Below are positions 30,311-39,426 of a DNA stretch of 64,000 nt, in pieces. Every line of letters starts with the position of its first letter. Positions within the stretch are counted from its first letter, which is position 1. The stretch is taken from assembly GCF_000308595.1 (NCBI RefSeq), contig NZ_BAGA01000077.1:62001-126000 (forward strand). The letters run 5' to 3'. The position numbers and the translations under genes are program-made. The notes beneath the pieces were generated by a model that made no database searches, was not told where the DNA came from, and worked only from the letters and a program-made list of their open reading frames with translations. This stretch comes from Nocardia higoensis NBRC 100133 (GTDB taxonomy: Bacteria > Actinomycetota > Actinomycetes > Mycobacteriales > Mycobacteriaceae).

Positions 30311-31210
30311 ATGATCGCAGAACCCAATGCGCAATCGAACGACGACGGCCGTGCGCCTCGGGCGGCCGCGGAACGTGGTCCGACCGTGTTGCGGATCGCG
30401 CTCGGCGGCCAACTGCGAAAGCTGCGGGAGAACTGCAATATCACCCGCGAGGCAGCGGGTGAGGCGATCCGTGGCTCACACGCCAAGATAAGCCGTCTCG
30501 AGTTGGGGCGCACGGGTTTCAAGGAACGTGACATCCGGGATCTGCTGACTCTCTACGGTGTCACGGATACCGTCGAACGCGAGGCCTTCCTCGATCTCGC
30601 GCGACGGGCCAACGAGCCGGGGTGGTGGCATCGCTACAGCGATCTGCTGCCGCAGTGGTTCGGCACGTATCTGGGACTGGAACAGGCTGCCAGCAAGATT
30701 CGCACCTACGAGGCGCACTTGGTGCCCGGCCTGTTGCAGACGCCGGATTACGCCAGGGCGGTGCTCGCGCTCGGTAGTGACAACGCGGACACCGACCGAC
30801 GGGTGGCCGTCCGCCGGCGCAGGCAGGAAATCCTGCGCCGTACCGATCCGCCGATCGTGTGGGCCGTCATCGACGAGGCAGCGCTGCATCGGCCGGTCGG
30901 TGGCTCGCGGGTGCACCTCGAACAGATCGAGCATCTGATCGAGTATTCCGATCTGCCCAATGTGACCGTCCAGGTCCTGCCGTATTCGGCGGGTGAGCAT
31001 GCCGCCGCGGGCAGTTCGTTCAGCATCCTCCGCTTCACGGAATCGGAACTGCCCGATGTGGTGTACCTGGAGCACCTGACCAGCGCGCTGTACCTGGAAC
31101 GCCCGCAGGACCTGGCGTTGTACCGCTCGGTGATGGATCGCCTGAGCGTGCAGGCCATGGCTCCGGACACCTCGCTGCAGTGGCTGAAGGATTTCGCCAC
31201 TCGCCTGTGA
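30311..31210 (+). CDS. XRE-family regulator with DUF5753 (Scr1-type)
   Basis: This 299-residue regulator has an N-terminal helix-turn-helix (LGGQLRKLRENCNITREAAGEAIRGSHAKISRLELGRTGF, about 31-70) and a C-terminal DUF5753 ligand/partner domain (YEAHLVPGLLQTPDYARAVL, VIDEAALHRPVGG, VTVQVLPYSAGEHAAAGSSFSILRF). This is the Scr1/WhiJ-like architecture that works with DUF397 proteins; the nearest one is immediately upstream. It is a close paralogue of the regulator at 33.8-34.7 kb, with near-identical recognition helix (EAIRGSHxKISRLELGRTGF). Confidence 0.93.
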   Translation: MIAEPNAQSNDDGRAPRAAAERGPTVLRIALGGQLRKLRENCNITREAAGEAIRGSHAKISRLELGRTGFKERDIRDLLTLYGVTDTVEREAFLDLARRANEPGWWHRYSDLLPQWFGTYLGLEQAASKIRTYEAHLVPGLLQTPDYARAVLALGSDNADTDRRVAVRRRRQEILRRTDPPIVWAVIDEAALHRPVGGSRVHLEQIEHLIEYSDLPNVTVQVLPYSAGEHAAAGSSFSILRFTESELPDVVYLEHLTSALYLERPQDLALYRSVMDRLSVQAMAPDTSLQWLKDFATRL

Positions 31211-31228
31211 TCCGCTGACGAACAGACA

Positions 31229-31267
31229 GTCGTGGTCTGCCCGGATCGATCCCGGGCAGGCCACGAC
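31229..31267 (+). terminator. Stem-loop terminator of the Scr1-type regulator
   Basis: A 16-bp stem (GTCGTGGTCTGCCCGG with CCGGGCAGGCCACGAC, one T-G pair) and a seven-base loop begin 19 bp after the stop codon, followed by TGCTTCATC. It sits between convergent genes. Confidence 0.75.
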
Positions 31268-31405
31268 TGCTTCATCCGGCTGATGCGCGGACCCGGCCGA
31301 AGCGATGACCACCCACCCGACCCCCGGGCAGCAATCGATCGGCTGATGAGGTCGTCCGACGCATCGCCTCGGCCTGAGCACATCGCGCACGCGGGCGCGA
31401 TGTCG

Positions 31406-31633
31406 TCAGGGCTTGATGCAGCTCGACGCGATCCGCCAGAAGGTCTCCGGCTGCAGGGAGTTCAGATCCCAGTCCTCTGCCAGCTCGTGTGCGGTGCTGA
31501 CGATCCGGTCGATGTCGAAGTCGTTGCGGGTCGCCGCGCCGGTGGACTCCACCGCGTCGATGACGAAGGCGACCGCGGTCTCCCGCGTGTACCTGGTGTT
31601 CGCGTGCCCGCTGTGGGCCGGCGGTGTGCTCAT
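31406..31633 (-). CDS. Small conserved hypothetical protein
   Basis: This 75-residue acidic, helical protein (RETAVAFVIDAVES...NDFDIDRIVSTAHELAEDWDLNSLQPETFWRIASSC) has no known domain. Similar short proteins are found in Nocardia genomes, as far as I recall. An in-frame ATG at 31711 preceded by AGGGG would add 26 residues; the shorter start is preferred because the extension is low in complexity, but this is not decided. A copy of the TTGCAT motif lies upstream, linking it to the regulatory island. Confidence 0.6.
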   Translation of the reverse strand: MSTPPAHSGHANTRYTRETAVAFVIDAVESTGAATRNDFDIDRIVSTAHELAEDWDLNSLQPETFWRIASSCIKP

Positions 31634-31711
31634 TGTCCTACCGTTCGGTGGCTGAACGGCCCGTACGGGTTCGACGAGACCGACGTGGCCGTCAATGAGT
31701 GAATGATTCAT

Positions 31712-32308
31712 CTGAACGCCCCTGACTTTCGGCGGCGGCTAATCTCTGGCGACATTGCCGCCGATTCGCCGTAACAGCCGCCCCTGGTTGTCCCCTGATT
31801 GGTCGTGCGATTCCGAGTCTAGGACCGTGCATCTTGCAAATGCAAGTACATCTGCAAGGTCCATTTGTATTCACGCAGTTGGATTTTCGTGTATTCGCAG
31901 CCTGTTCCGACCGAGCCGACCGGGTGTTGCGCTATGGATGACTGCAGCCGAATTTCCCCGCGTGGATACCGAGCGCTGCCCGTCGCGCGGCGGTGTTGTC
32001 GCCGCTCGTGGCCTGTCGGGTCGGGTGCCGACAGGTCCGGCCGGGCGTGGGGTGGTGCTGTCGGTGGGAGCCGGCACGGTCGGGGCCGGTGCTCACCGTT
32101 GTGTCCGGAGGGCGAGTCGCGCGGTGTATTCGGACTGTTCCGCGTGGTCTCGTCCGCCTTGCCCTCTTGGTCTACCGCTTCTGTCAATGGAAGGGGAGCA
32201 GGCACACGCAATCGTGATGAAAACGAATCCGCTCGGGCGGTGGATCATTGAATCCGACCGGTTGCCAGGTTCTGATCCCATTGCCACGCAGATCAGTTCG
32301 GCAATTGT
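31712..32308. other. Non-coding stretch of about 600 bp
   Basis: No reading frame here shows convincing codon use, start context or recognisable protein. Apart from the TTGCAT motif copy at 31831-31860 there is a somewhat AT-richer 31860-31910 segment. It may be a promoter region plus remains of a decayed gene. Confidence 0.5.
31831..31860 (-). promoter_or_regulatory. TTGCAT-type motif, copy 3
   Basis: The segment contains CTTGCA-AA-TGCAAG (31833-31846), a perfect 6-bp dyad, joined to TACATCTGCAAG. Read on the minus strand, GATGTACTTGCATTTGCAAG matches copy 1 at 18 of 20 bases. It lies about 120-200 bp before the small gene at 31.4-31.6 kb. Confidence 0.55.
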
Positions 32309-32968
32309 TCAGCTAACAATGGCGGCGACGGCCTCGGCGATAGGCGTCGCGCCTTCGACCAGCTCCAGGGTGGTGTGCACGGTGTTCGCGGCGGGCAGCA
32401 GGGCCGCGATCACCGCGGCTACGTCCGCGCGGGCGATACTGTCGCGACCGACCCGGCCCGTGCTGAGGGTGACCGATCCGGCGGGGGCGGAATCGACGAG
32501 CCGTCCCGGGCGCAGAATGGTCCAGTCCAGCTCCCTTGACCGCAGGTCTTCCTCGGCTTGGGACTTGGCGTCGAGGTATGCGAGCCAGACCTCGTCGCCG
32601 CCCGCCGTGGGCGGTTCTCCCGCGCCCATCGCGGAGATCTGCAGGAAGCGCCTGACCCCCGCCCGCTGTGCGGCGTCGGCGAGCAGCACCGAGCCGTTCT
32701 TGTCGACGGTGTACTTGCGCGCCGCGCCGCTGCCCGGCCCGGCGCCGGCCGCGAACACGGCCGCGTCCGCGCCGGCGATGGCCTCGGCCAACTCGTCGAC
32801 GCTCGCCTGCTCGAGATCGAGGACGACCGGGACGGCCCCGGTGGCCGTCACGTCGTCGGCGTGATCGGGATTGCGGATCAGTGCACGCACGCGATGGCCC
32901 TGACCGCTCAACTGCTCGGCCAGGTGCAGGGCAATTTTGCCGTGTCCACCCGCGATCGCCACATCCAT
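32309..32968 (-). CDS. NAD(P)H-binding atypical SDR (NmrA/YwnB-like)
   Basis: This 219-residue Rossmann protein starts MDVAIAGGHGKIALHLAEQLSGQGHRVRALIRNPDHADD, the NADP-binding form of atypical SDRs that includes YwnB and biliverdin reductase B-like proteins. WTILRPGRLVDSAPAG is the typical central motif. The classical YxxxK site is absent, so it may act as a redox sensor or a minor reductase. GGAAGGAA precedes the ATG. It forms a leftward pair with the lipoprotein gene, 65 bp apart. Confidence 0.85.
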   Translation of the reverse strand: MDVAIAGGHGKIALHLAEQLSGQGHRVRALIRNPDHADDVTATGAVPVVLDLEQASVDELAEAIAGADAAVFAAGAGPGSGAARKYTVDKNGSVLLADAAQRAGVRRFLQISAMGAGEPPTAGGDEVWLAYLDAKSQAEEDLRSRELDWTILRPGRLVDSAPAGSVTLSTGRVGRDSIARADVAAVIAALLPAANTVHTTLELVEGATPIAEAVAAIVS

Positions 32969-33033
32969 GGTCGATTCCTTCCTGTCGCGCTCGTGGTAGG
33001 GCAGGATCTCGCGGCGCGGAAGGTCCGCGTGCT

Positions 33034-33561
33034 TCAACGCTCGGGACCGCCCGGATTGCAGGAGGCCGCTACCGTTCCTTCATACCCGACGGCGGGTCGC
33101 CACGGCTCGAGGTTCCAGCTGGGCTTGTCGGGCTGCACCAGCCGTGCCCAGTGCCAGTGGCAGACGAACTGGTCGTACATCCCCGGCGAATCGGCGTCGG
33201 GGGAGTAGCTGCGCACCTCCGCCCACGCGCGCTGCTCGGCGCCAGGAAAAGTGGTGTCGCGGCCGGCCCGGGTCGGGAAGACCAGCAGCCTGGGGCCGTC
33301 TTCCCCCGTCGTCCACTCGACGCGCTCGATCAGGGGTTGACCGGCGTAGGGGTCGACGGTCGGTAGGGCGAGGGGCGTCGTGGACCGGGTCGGTGTCGGC
33401 GCGGCCGACGGTGGAGTGCTCGGCGTCGTGGTGGTCGGCGGTGGGGCGGGCGCGGAGGGCGTATCCGCACCGCATCCCGCGAGTCCCAGTGCGGCGCAGA
33501 GGCCGAGTGTCGCGAGCCGGGCCCGTGGCGCCCGGCCGCTGATGCGCTGCCGGAGTGTCAC
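33034..33561 (-). CDS. DUF2599-type lipoprotein
   Basis: This 175-residue protein has a lipoprotein signal with the lipobox LAGC (Cys30), then a proline/threonine-rich linker (about 33-68). The C-terminal domain (IERVEWTTGEDGPRLLVFPTRAGR...PGMYDQFVCHWHWARLVQPDKPSWNLEPWRPAVGYEGTVAASCNPGGPER) looks like DUF2599, found in secreted mycobacterial proteins of unknown role. Two cysteines (in FVCHW and ASCNP) may form a disulfide outside the membrane. The GTG at 33561 follows a GAGGAGGG site. Confidence 0.8.
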   Translation of the reverse strand: MTLRQRISGRAPRARLATLGLCAALGLAGCGADTPSAPAPPPTTTTPSTPPSAAPTPTRSTTPLALPTVDPYAGQPLIERVEWTTGEDGPRLLVFPTRAGRDTTFPGAEQRAWAEVRSYSPDADSPGMYDQFVCHWHWARLVQPDKPSWNLEPWRPAVGYEGTVAASCNPGGPER

Positions 33562-33761
33562 CGTGTGTCCCTCCTCGCGTCGCGCCGGACGGCGGCCGCC
33601 CGACCGCGTCGAACCCAGAGTAGCCAAACCCGGAATCGGCTGGGGGAGCGGCGTTCGCGTTGGGGAATATGACGGAAGACACTCCGGTTTAGTTGTGGAG
33701 TCATGCCTCTCGTGCATGGCAGACTCTATGGATGCGTTCCACGGAAGGTCGGCTCTTCGGC

Positions 33762-34685
33762 ATGTCCCGTCACGAATCCCGTTTCCCGGCAACACAAAAC
33801 GCGCACGAAGGTGGTCCAACCGTGCTTCGGATGATCCTCGGCGGCAAGCTGCGGCGACTGCGTGAGGGGTGCGGCGTCACCAGAGAACAGGCGGGCGAGG
33901 CGATTCGCGGCTCACACTCGAAGATCAGCCGACTCGAGCTGGGGCGCACCGGATTCCGCGAGCGGGACCTGATCGATCTGCTCGCCCTCTACGGGGTATC
34001 CGACGAGGCCGAACGCGACGAGTTCCTCGAGCTCGCCCGCCGCGCGAATGCCTCGGGCTGGTGGCATCGTGACTCGGACTGGCTGCCCAAATGGTTCGAC
34101 ACCTACCTGGGCCTGGAGCAGGGCGCCCGGCTGATCCGCTGCTACGAGCCCAGGGCGGTGCCCGAACTGCTCCAGACCGCCGATTACGCGCGCGCCCTGC
34201 TCACCCTCGCCCACCCGGAGGAGCCCGCCGATGCGATCGAACGCCGGGTGGCCCTGCGGATGCGCAGGCAGCACATCCTGGAGCGCGCCGACCCGCCGCA
34301 GGTGTGGCTGATCGTGGAGGAGTCGGCGCTGCGCAGGCCGATCGGCGGATCCGCGGTCTGGCGCGGCCAGCTCGACCGGTTGATCGAGGCGATCTCGCGG
34401 CCGAACATCACTCTGCAGGTACTCGCCGATCACGTCGGCGGGCCCGCGTTGACCGACGGCGGCTTCACCATGCTGCGCTTCACCGAGTCCGACCTGCCCG
34501 ACATCGTGTACCTGCAACAGCTGACCGGCGCGCTCTACCTGGACAAGGAATCCGACCTGTCGGCCTACCGGGCGGTGGCCAATATGCTCTCGGTGCACGC
34601 CTCGCCGCCGCAGTACACGCGCGGCCTGCTCGACGCGCTGCGGCACCGCGGGCCCGAGACGGTGGACCAGCCCCGGGCGCGGTGA
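33762..34685 (+). CDS. XRE-family regulator with DUF5753 (second Scr1-type)
   Basis: This 307-residue protein is a paralogue of the regulator at 30.3-31.2 kb: HTH LRRLREGCGVTREQAGEAIRGSHSKISRLELGRTGF near residues 29-65, then DUF5753 (EPRAVPELLQTADYARALL, VEESALRRPIGG, FTMLRFTESDLPDIVYLQQL). No DUF397 gene is adjacent and no TTGCAT motif is seen upstream. An in-frame ATG at 33732 is an alternative start. It converges closely with the FadD-fusion gene (8 bp). Confidence 0.9.
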   Translation: MSRHESRFPATQNAHEGGPTVLRMILGGKLRRLREGCGVTREQAGEAIRGSHSKISRLELGRTGFRERDLIDLLALYGVSDEAERDEFLELARRANASGWWHRDSDWLPKWFDTYLGLEQGARLIRCYEPRAVPELLQTADYARALLTLAHPEEPADAIERRVALRMRRQHILERADPPQVWLIVEESALRRPIGGSAVWRGQLDRLIEAISRPNITLQVLADHVGGPALTDGGFTMLRFTESDLPDIVYLQQLTGALYLDKESDLSAYRAVANMLSVHASPPQYTRGLLDALRHRGPETVDQPRAR

Positions 34686-34693
34686 GCGCAGCG

Positions 34694-36790
34694 TCAGGGA
34701 TTGGGCGCGATGGTGCCGATGATCGGATGCTGTGCGGGCTCGCCGCCGGGCCCGGCCAGCAGCCGCTTGAGGATCTTGCCGGTGTCCCCGCGCGGCAACG
34801 CGCTGAGGAAGGTGACATCGCGCGGCACCGAGAAGCGGCTCAGCCGGTTGCGGATGTAGGTGCGCACCATGTCCGAATCCAGCCCGGCCCCTTCTCTTTT
34901 CACCACGAACGCGGCCAGTCGTTGGCCGTACTCGCGGTCGGGGACGCCGACCACCGCCACCTCGCGGACCTGCGGCAGGAACGACAGCGCTTCCTCGACC
35001 GGACGCGGGAAGACGTTCTCCCCGCCGGAGATGATCATCTCGTCGTCGCGGCCGGCGATGTGCAGTCTGCCGGAGGCGTCGAGATAGCCGAGATCGCCGG
35101 TGTCGAGCATGCCGTCGGCCTCGTCGGGCGGCGCGGCGTTGACATAGCCGTCGAAGAGCATGTGATTGCCGACGAACACGTGCCCGGTGGCGCCGACGGG
35201 AACCGGCTCGAAGTCGGGGCCGAGCACCGCCACCCTGGTGCCCAGCGGCGGCCGGCCCGCGGTGGCGGGTGAGGCGAGCAGGTCGGCCGGATCGGCGACG
35301 GTGGCCCAGGAGACCTCGGTGGAACCGTAGACGTTGTAGAGAATTTCACCGTAGGTGTCGATGAAGTCCAGCACCGTGCCCGCCGCCAGCGGCGCACCGC
35401 AGCTCGCGACCACCCGGAGACTGGAGGTGTCGTAACGGGATCGCACGTGCTTGGGCAGTTCCAGGATGCGGTGCACCATGATCGGCACCACGATCATGGT
35501 GTGCACTTTGTGCTCGGCGATCAGGCGCAGGCATTCCTCGGCGTCGAATTGGCTGGGCAGCACCACCCGCGCGCGCAGGGCGGTGCTGAGCTGCAGGGCC
35601 GCCAGTCCCCAGGTGTGGAACAGGGGAGCGGGGATGAGCATGGTCTCGCCCGTCTCCAGCGGGATGCGCGAGAGCAGTGCCGCGATGGTGCCGAAACCTT
35701 TGGGCTGGGGCCTGCGCGCGCCCTTGGGAGTGCCGGAGGTGCCGGAGGTCAGCACGATGAACTTGCCCGGGTTGGCCGGCTTGCGGAAGCGGGTGTGGCC
35801 CATGCCCGCCAGGTCGTCGAGGGTGAGTCTGCCGGGGAAGGTATTCCCCTTGGTGCTGTAGCGCGGCAGATCGGAGTGCAGATACCGGACCAGAGGGTCG
35901 AATTCGTCGTCGACGAACAGCGCCGAGAGCTTGTCGCGCTGGACGACGTCCTCGATCTGGCGGGCGGGCAGGCCGGTGTTGATCAGCGCGACATCGATGC
36001 CGAGTTTGCCTGCGGCCACCATGGTTTCGACCATGCCGCGATGGTTGCGCGCCAGCAGCCCGACCGAGTCGCCCGCCCGCATGCCCAGTTCGGCCAGCGC
36101 GGCCGCGATCGCGGTGGTGCGGCGGTGCATCTCACCGTAGGTCAGCTCGCCGTCGGCGTCGACCAGCGCGGTGCGGCCCGGCTCGGCGATCGATCCCGCC
36201 GCGTATCCGCCCGCGAGATTGAAACCCCAGGCGGTGAGGGTGCGCAACTGCTTGATACCGACATCCGGGCGGCTGGGCACCACCCCGGCGCCGACGACAT
36301 GCCGCAAAATCTCCGCGCGCCTGCGCAGCGGCGCGTTCTCCCCGTTGACGAGCACCGAGGTGGGCGCGCCGCGCACCAGGTCGGCCAGCCTGCGCAGGCC
36401 GCGCTCGGCCCAGGCGACGATCACCGCGTTGGTGGCCTGCTCGACGGCCGGATGCATACGTCCGGGCGCGAAGAGGGTGACCACCACGCGGGTGCGCCGT
36501 TCGTCGCCGAGCAGCTGGACCGAGGCGAAGCTGCCCTGCGCCGGGCAGACCAGTTCCAGGCTCTCGAACCACCGTCGGATGCGCAGCTGCACGGTGTGCA
36601 CGCGTATCCCGCTGTGCGCGGTGCCCACCCGCATGCGGAGCATGGCGTGGCCGCCCACCGGCTCCAGCGGATCGCACGCGCCGATGCCGGAGAAGACGCG
36701 CGGGTAGGTCTGCGGTTCGCGGAGCAGGTCCCACACCGACTGGCGGGAAACGGGAAGTTCCGCGGTCACATCGAAGACGTCGGTAACCAT
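34694..36790 (-). CDS. SRPBCC domain fused to fatty acyl-CoA/AMP ligase
   Basis: This 698-residue protein combines two domains. Residues 1 to about 150 (FDVTAELPVSRQSVWDLLREPQTYPRVFSGI...RTRVVVTLFAPGRMHPAVEQATNAVIVAW) look like a SRPBCC/START-type lipid-binding fold. From about residue 175 it is an ANL adenylating enzyme: LTSGTSGTPKGARRPQ (P-loop, about 350), YGSTEVSW, MLDTGDLGYLD, GRDDEMIISGGENVFPRPVE and the catalytic Lys in PRGDTGKILKR. A fused lipid-binding domain is unusual for FadD proteins and could present the acyl substrate. The start at 36790 places the whole SRPBCC domain in frame. Confidence 0.88.
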   Translation of the reverse strand: MVTDVFDVTAELPVSRQSVWDLLREPQTYPRVFSGIGACDPLEPVGGHAMLRMRVGTAHSGIRVHTVQLRIRRWFESLELVCPAQGSFASVQLLGDERRTRVVVTLFAPGRMHPAVEQATNAVIVAWAERGLRRLADLVRGAPTSVLVNGENAPLRRRAEILRHVVGAGVVPSRPDVGIKQLRTLTAWGFNLAGGYAAGSIAEPGRTALVDADGELTYGEMHRRTTAIAAALAELGMRAGDSVGLLARNHRGMVETMVAAGKLGIDVALINTGLPARQIEDVVQRDKLSALFVDDEFDPLVRYLHSDLPRYSTKGNTFPGRLTLDDLAGMGHTRFRKPANPGKFIVLTSGTSGTPKGARRPQPKGFGTIAALLSRIPLETGETMLIPAPLFHTWGLAALQLSTALRARVVLPSQFDAEECLRLIAEHKVHTMIVVPIMVHRILELPKHVRSRYDTSSLRVVASCGAPLAAGTVLDFIDTYGEILYNVYGSTEVSWATVADPADLLASPATAGRPPLGTRVAVLGPDFEPVPVGATGHVFVGNHMLFDGYVNAAPPDEADGMLDTGDLGYLDASGRLHIAGRDDEMIISGGENVFPRPVEEALSFLPQVREVAVVGVPDREYGQRLAAFVVKREGAGLDSDMVRTYIRNRLSRFSVPRDVTFLSALPRGDTGKILKRLLAGPGGEPAQHPIIGTIAPNP

Positions 36791-37087
36791 CGGCGTGCAA
36801 TTCTCGTCGGCCGGTTCGAACAGTTCGGGTCGGCGGAAACCTATTTGTAACCGGCAGTTGGCGATCCGGTCAAGCGTTTTCGGTTATTTCCGCGCACACC
36901 TTGTCCGGTCGCCCATCGAGGTGCCGGAATCGTCTGTGGGACAGCACAACGCGCTGGTCAAGGTGATGCGCTCCGGTCCGGCGGGCATTGCCGTGAGCGG
37001 TTGGTCCACTGTCGTGGGCGACTTCCCGGAAATCTGTGACGAGTCATAGTCTCGAGGGGGAAATCGCCCACGCCGCGGTAGTTCTTC
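36791..37087. other. Non-coding gap between carboxylase and FadD-fusion genes
   Basis: About 300 bases without a gene. It carries the presumed FadD-fusion promoter near 36840-36860 (TACAAAT-like minus-10 on the minus strand) and an imperfect inverted repeat, GGGCGACTTCCC (about 37018) with GGGGAAATCGCCC (about 37057), that might end the carboxylase transcript. Confidence 0.4.
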
Positions 37088-38638
37088 CTACACCGGGAAC
37101 AGGCTGTGCTTGCGCGGGTTGTTGCGCGGGCGGGGGTTCTTGTCGCGCAGCATCCGCAGCGCCTTGCGGATCTCCAGCCGGGTCTGCGACGGCTCGATCA
37201 CGCCGTCGATGTATCCGCGCTCGGCGGCGATCCACGGGGTCGCCATCGTGGCGTTGTAGAAGTCGATCATCTGCTGACGCACCACCGGGCGCTGCTCCTC
37301 GGGCGTCTCGGCCAGGCGTTTGCGGCCGATGATGCCGACCATGCTCTCCGCGCCCATGACCGCGATGCGCGCGGTCGGCCAGGCGAAGCTGATGTCGGCG
37401 CCGAGCGGCTTGCATCCCATGACCGCGTATCCGCCGCCGTAGGCCTTGCGGGTGACGATGGTGACGATCGGGACCGTCGCCTCGATCACCGCGCGGAAGA
37501 AGCGGCCGCCGCGCTTGATGACGCCGTTGCGCTCCTCCTCGACGCCGGGCAGCACGCCCGGGGTGTCCACCACGAAGATCAGCGGCAGGCCGAAGGCGTC
37601 GCAGAGCCGGATGAAGTGGGTGGCCTTGTCCGAGCACTGGGCGTCCAGGGCGCCGCCGAGGACCTGCGGCTGGTTGGCGACCACGCCGACGCTGCGGCCG
37701 TCGACGCGGGCGAAGGCCGTGATGAGGTTGGGCGCGGTGGCCGCGGCGACCTCGTGCAGCTGACCGTCGTCGAAGATCCGCAGCAGGACCTCGTGCATGT
37801 CGTAGCCGACCTTGTCCGAGTCCGGGATGATCGAGTCGAGTTCGCGATCGTGCGCGGTGATCTCCGGCTCGAGGCCTGGATTGATCACCGGGGCCTGCTC
37901 GAGGCAGCTCGACGGCAGGTAGCTCAGGTAGTCGCGGACCCAGTCGAAGGCCGCCTGCTCGGTCGGCGCCACATGGTGCACGGTGCCGTTCTGCGCCTGC
38001 ACCGCCGCACCACCGAGTTCCTCGGCGCTGACCGTCTCGCCGGTGACCGCCTTGATCACCTCGGGCCCGGTCACGAACATGTAGGACTTCTCGGTGGCGA
38101 CGAGCACGTCCATGTTCACCGGTCCGTACACCGAGCCGGCCGCGCACTTGCCGAGCATGATGGCGACCTGCGGCACGAAGCCCGACAGGTCCTCCTGCCT
38201 GCGGCACATCATGGCGTACCAGGCCAGCGAGGTCACCGCGTCCTGGATGCGGGCGCCGCCGGAGTCGTTGATGGCGATGACCGGGCAGGCGTTCTGATAC
38301 GCGAAGTCCATGGCCTTGGCGACCTTGCGGCCGAACATCTCGCCGACCGAGCCGCCGTGCACGGTCTGGTCGTGGGCGATCACCACCACGGGCCTGCCGT
38401 TGATCTCGCCGCGCCCGGTGACCACGCCGTCGCCGTACATGGCGTCGCCGCCGCCGGGCTGGCGCACCAGCTTGCCGATCTCGACGAAGGTGCCCTTGTC
38501 CAAGAGCAGCCGCACGCGCTCGCGAGCGCTGGGTATCTCCTTGGCCTTGCGCTTCGCGATTCCGGCCTCGCCGGCAGGTTCCTCGGCGAGCTCCAGGATC
38601 CCCAGCAGCTGATCCAGCTTGTCTCGCGTTCCGCTCAT
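37088..38638 (-). CDS. Acyl-CoA carboxylase beta subunit (carboxyltransferase)
   Basis: This 516-residue carboxyltransferase transfers carboxyl from biotin to a short acyl-CoA, probably acetyl- or propionyl-CoA. It has the N-lobe motif [57 protein letters not shown] and, in the C-lobe, [28 protein letters not shown] and [34 protein letters not shown]. There is no partner alpha (BC-BCCP) gene beside it, so it must share one from elsewhere. Length and motifs are those of an AccD/PccB protein. It is divergent to the small HAD gene. Confidence 0.92.
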   Translation of the reverse strand: MSGTRDKLDQLLGILELAEEPAGEAGIAKRKAKEIPSARERVRLLLDKGTFVEIGKLVRQPGGGDAMYGDGVVTGRGEINGRPVVVIAHDQTVHGGSVGEMFGRKVAKAMDFAYQNACPVIAINDSGGARIQDAVTSLAWYAMMCRRQEDLSGFVPQVAIMLGKCAAGSVYGPVNMDVLVATEKSYMFVTGPEVIKAVTGETVSAEELGGAAVQAQNGTVHHVAPTEQAAFDWVRDYLSYLPSSCLEQAPVINPGLEPEITAHDRELDSIIPDSDKVGYDMHEVLLRIFDDGQLHEVAAATAPNLITAFARVDGRSVGVVANQPQVLGGALDAQCSDKATHFIRLCDAFGLPLIFVVDTPGVLPGVEEERNGVIKRGGRFFRAVIEATVPIVTIVTRKAYGGGYAVMGCKPLGADISFAWPTARIAVMGAESMVGIIGRKRLAETPEEQRPVVRQQMIDFYNATMATPWIAAERGYIDGVIEPSQTRLEIRKALRMLRDKNPRPRNNPRKHSLFPV

Positions 38639-38886
38639 ATGTTGTCTTGTCCTTCGAACTCGCCGTGGCGCCCGATCCGTCGAGTGGCCGAACGGAGGTG
38701 CGGCGCTCGACTCTATCTGTGATGAGACGCCTGGCACACCCCGGGATCGATTGTCATGGGGGGCGTCACAACGAACCCGGTCCCGGGGTGGGGACTGGAG
38801 GGCGCCGAGACGAGGGACCGGCCGGTATCATCGGCCACACCCGCCACGGCAGGTGCTGCAGTGTTCACGACGGATGGGGGCAGGCG

Positions 38887-39363
38887 ATGCGACCGGCTCT
38901 GAGGTGCCTGGTCTGGGAACTGGACAACACGCTGTGGGACGGCGTGGTCAGCGACGCGACGAATACCGCGCCGCGGCCCGCGGCCATGCGGACCCTGCGG
39001 ACGCTGAGCGAACGCGGCATCTGGCACGCAGCGGCCAGCCGCAGCGACCGCGACATGACCCTCGACCAGCTCCACCGGCACGGCCTCTACGAGATGTTCT
39101 CCGCGCTGGAGATCGGCTGGGGCCGCAAATCGGCGTCGATCGTGCGGATCGCCCGCACGCTGGGGCTGAGCCTGGACACCATCGCCTTCATCGACGACGA
39201 GCCGGTGGAACGCGCGGAGGTGCTGCGCGCACTGCCGCAGGTGCGCTGTTATGCCGCCCGCAATGTGGACGTGCTCGCCGCGCTGCCGGATTTCCGGGCG
39301 GTGGGCCGCTCGGGGCCGCACCCGACTCCGCCGCTCGGCTTCGATCGCATCCCGGCCATCTGA
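38887..39363 (+). CDS. HAD-IIIC-like protein with altered nucleophile motif
   Basis: This 158-residue protein matches the HAD-IIIC (FkbH-like) phosphatase group: WELDNTLWDGV at residues 10-20, GIWHAAASRSD, LEIGWGRKSASIVRIA and TIAFIDDEPVERAEV. In active members the first acidic residue of motif I is the Asp nucleophile (DxDNT); here it is Glu11. The protein may therefore be inactive or use a changed mechanism. It has no obvious polyketide partner genes. The ATG at 38887 is chosen to fit the family N-terminus. It lies 248 bp from the divergent carboxylase gene. Confidence 0.8.
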   Translation: MRPALRCLVWELDNTLWDGVVSDATNTAPRPAAMRTLRTLSERGIWHAAASRSDRDMTLDQLHRHGLYEMFSALEIGWGRKSASIVRIARTLGLSLDTIAFIDDEPVERAEVLRALPQVRCYAARNVDVLAALPDFRAVGRSGPHPTPPLGFDRIPAI

Positions 39364-39369
39364 GCGCCC

Positions 39370-39402
39370 ACGAGCGGGGACACGGTTCGCGTCCCGGCTC
39401 GT
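39370..39402. terminator. Stem-loop between convergent HAD and GMC genes
   Basis: ACGAGCGGGGAC pairs with GTCCCGGCTCGT (one mismatch) around a nine-base loop, seven bases after the HAD stop codon and 24 bp before the end of the GMC oxidoreductase gene. No T-run follows. Confidence 0.55.
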
Positions 39403-39426
39403 CCTGCCCCGGCTCGCCGATCGGTT

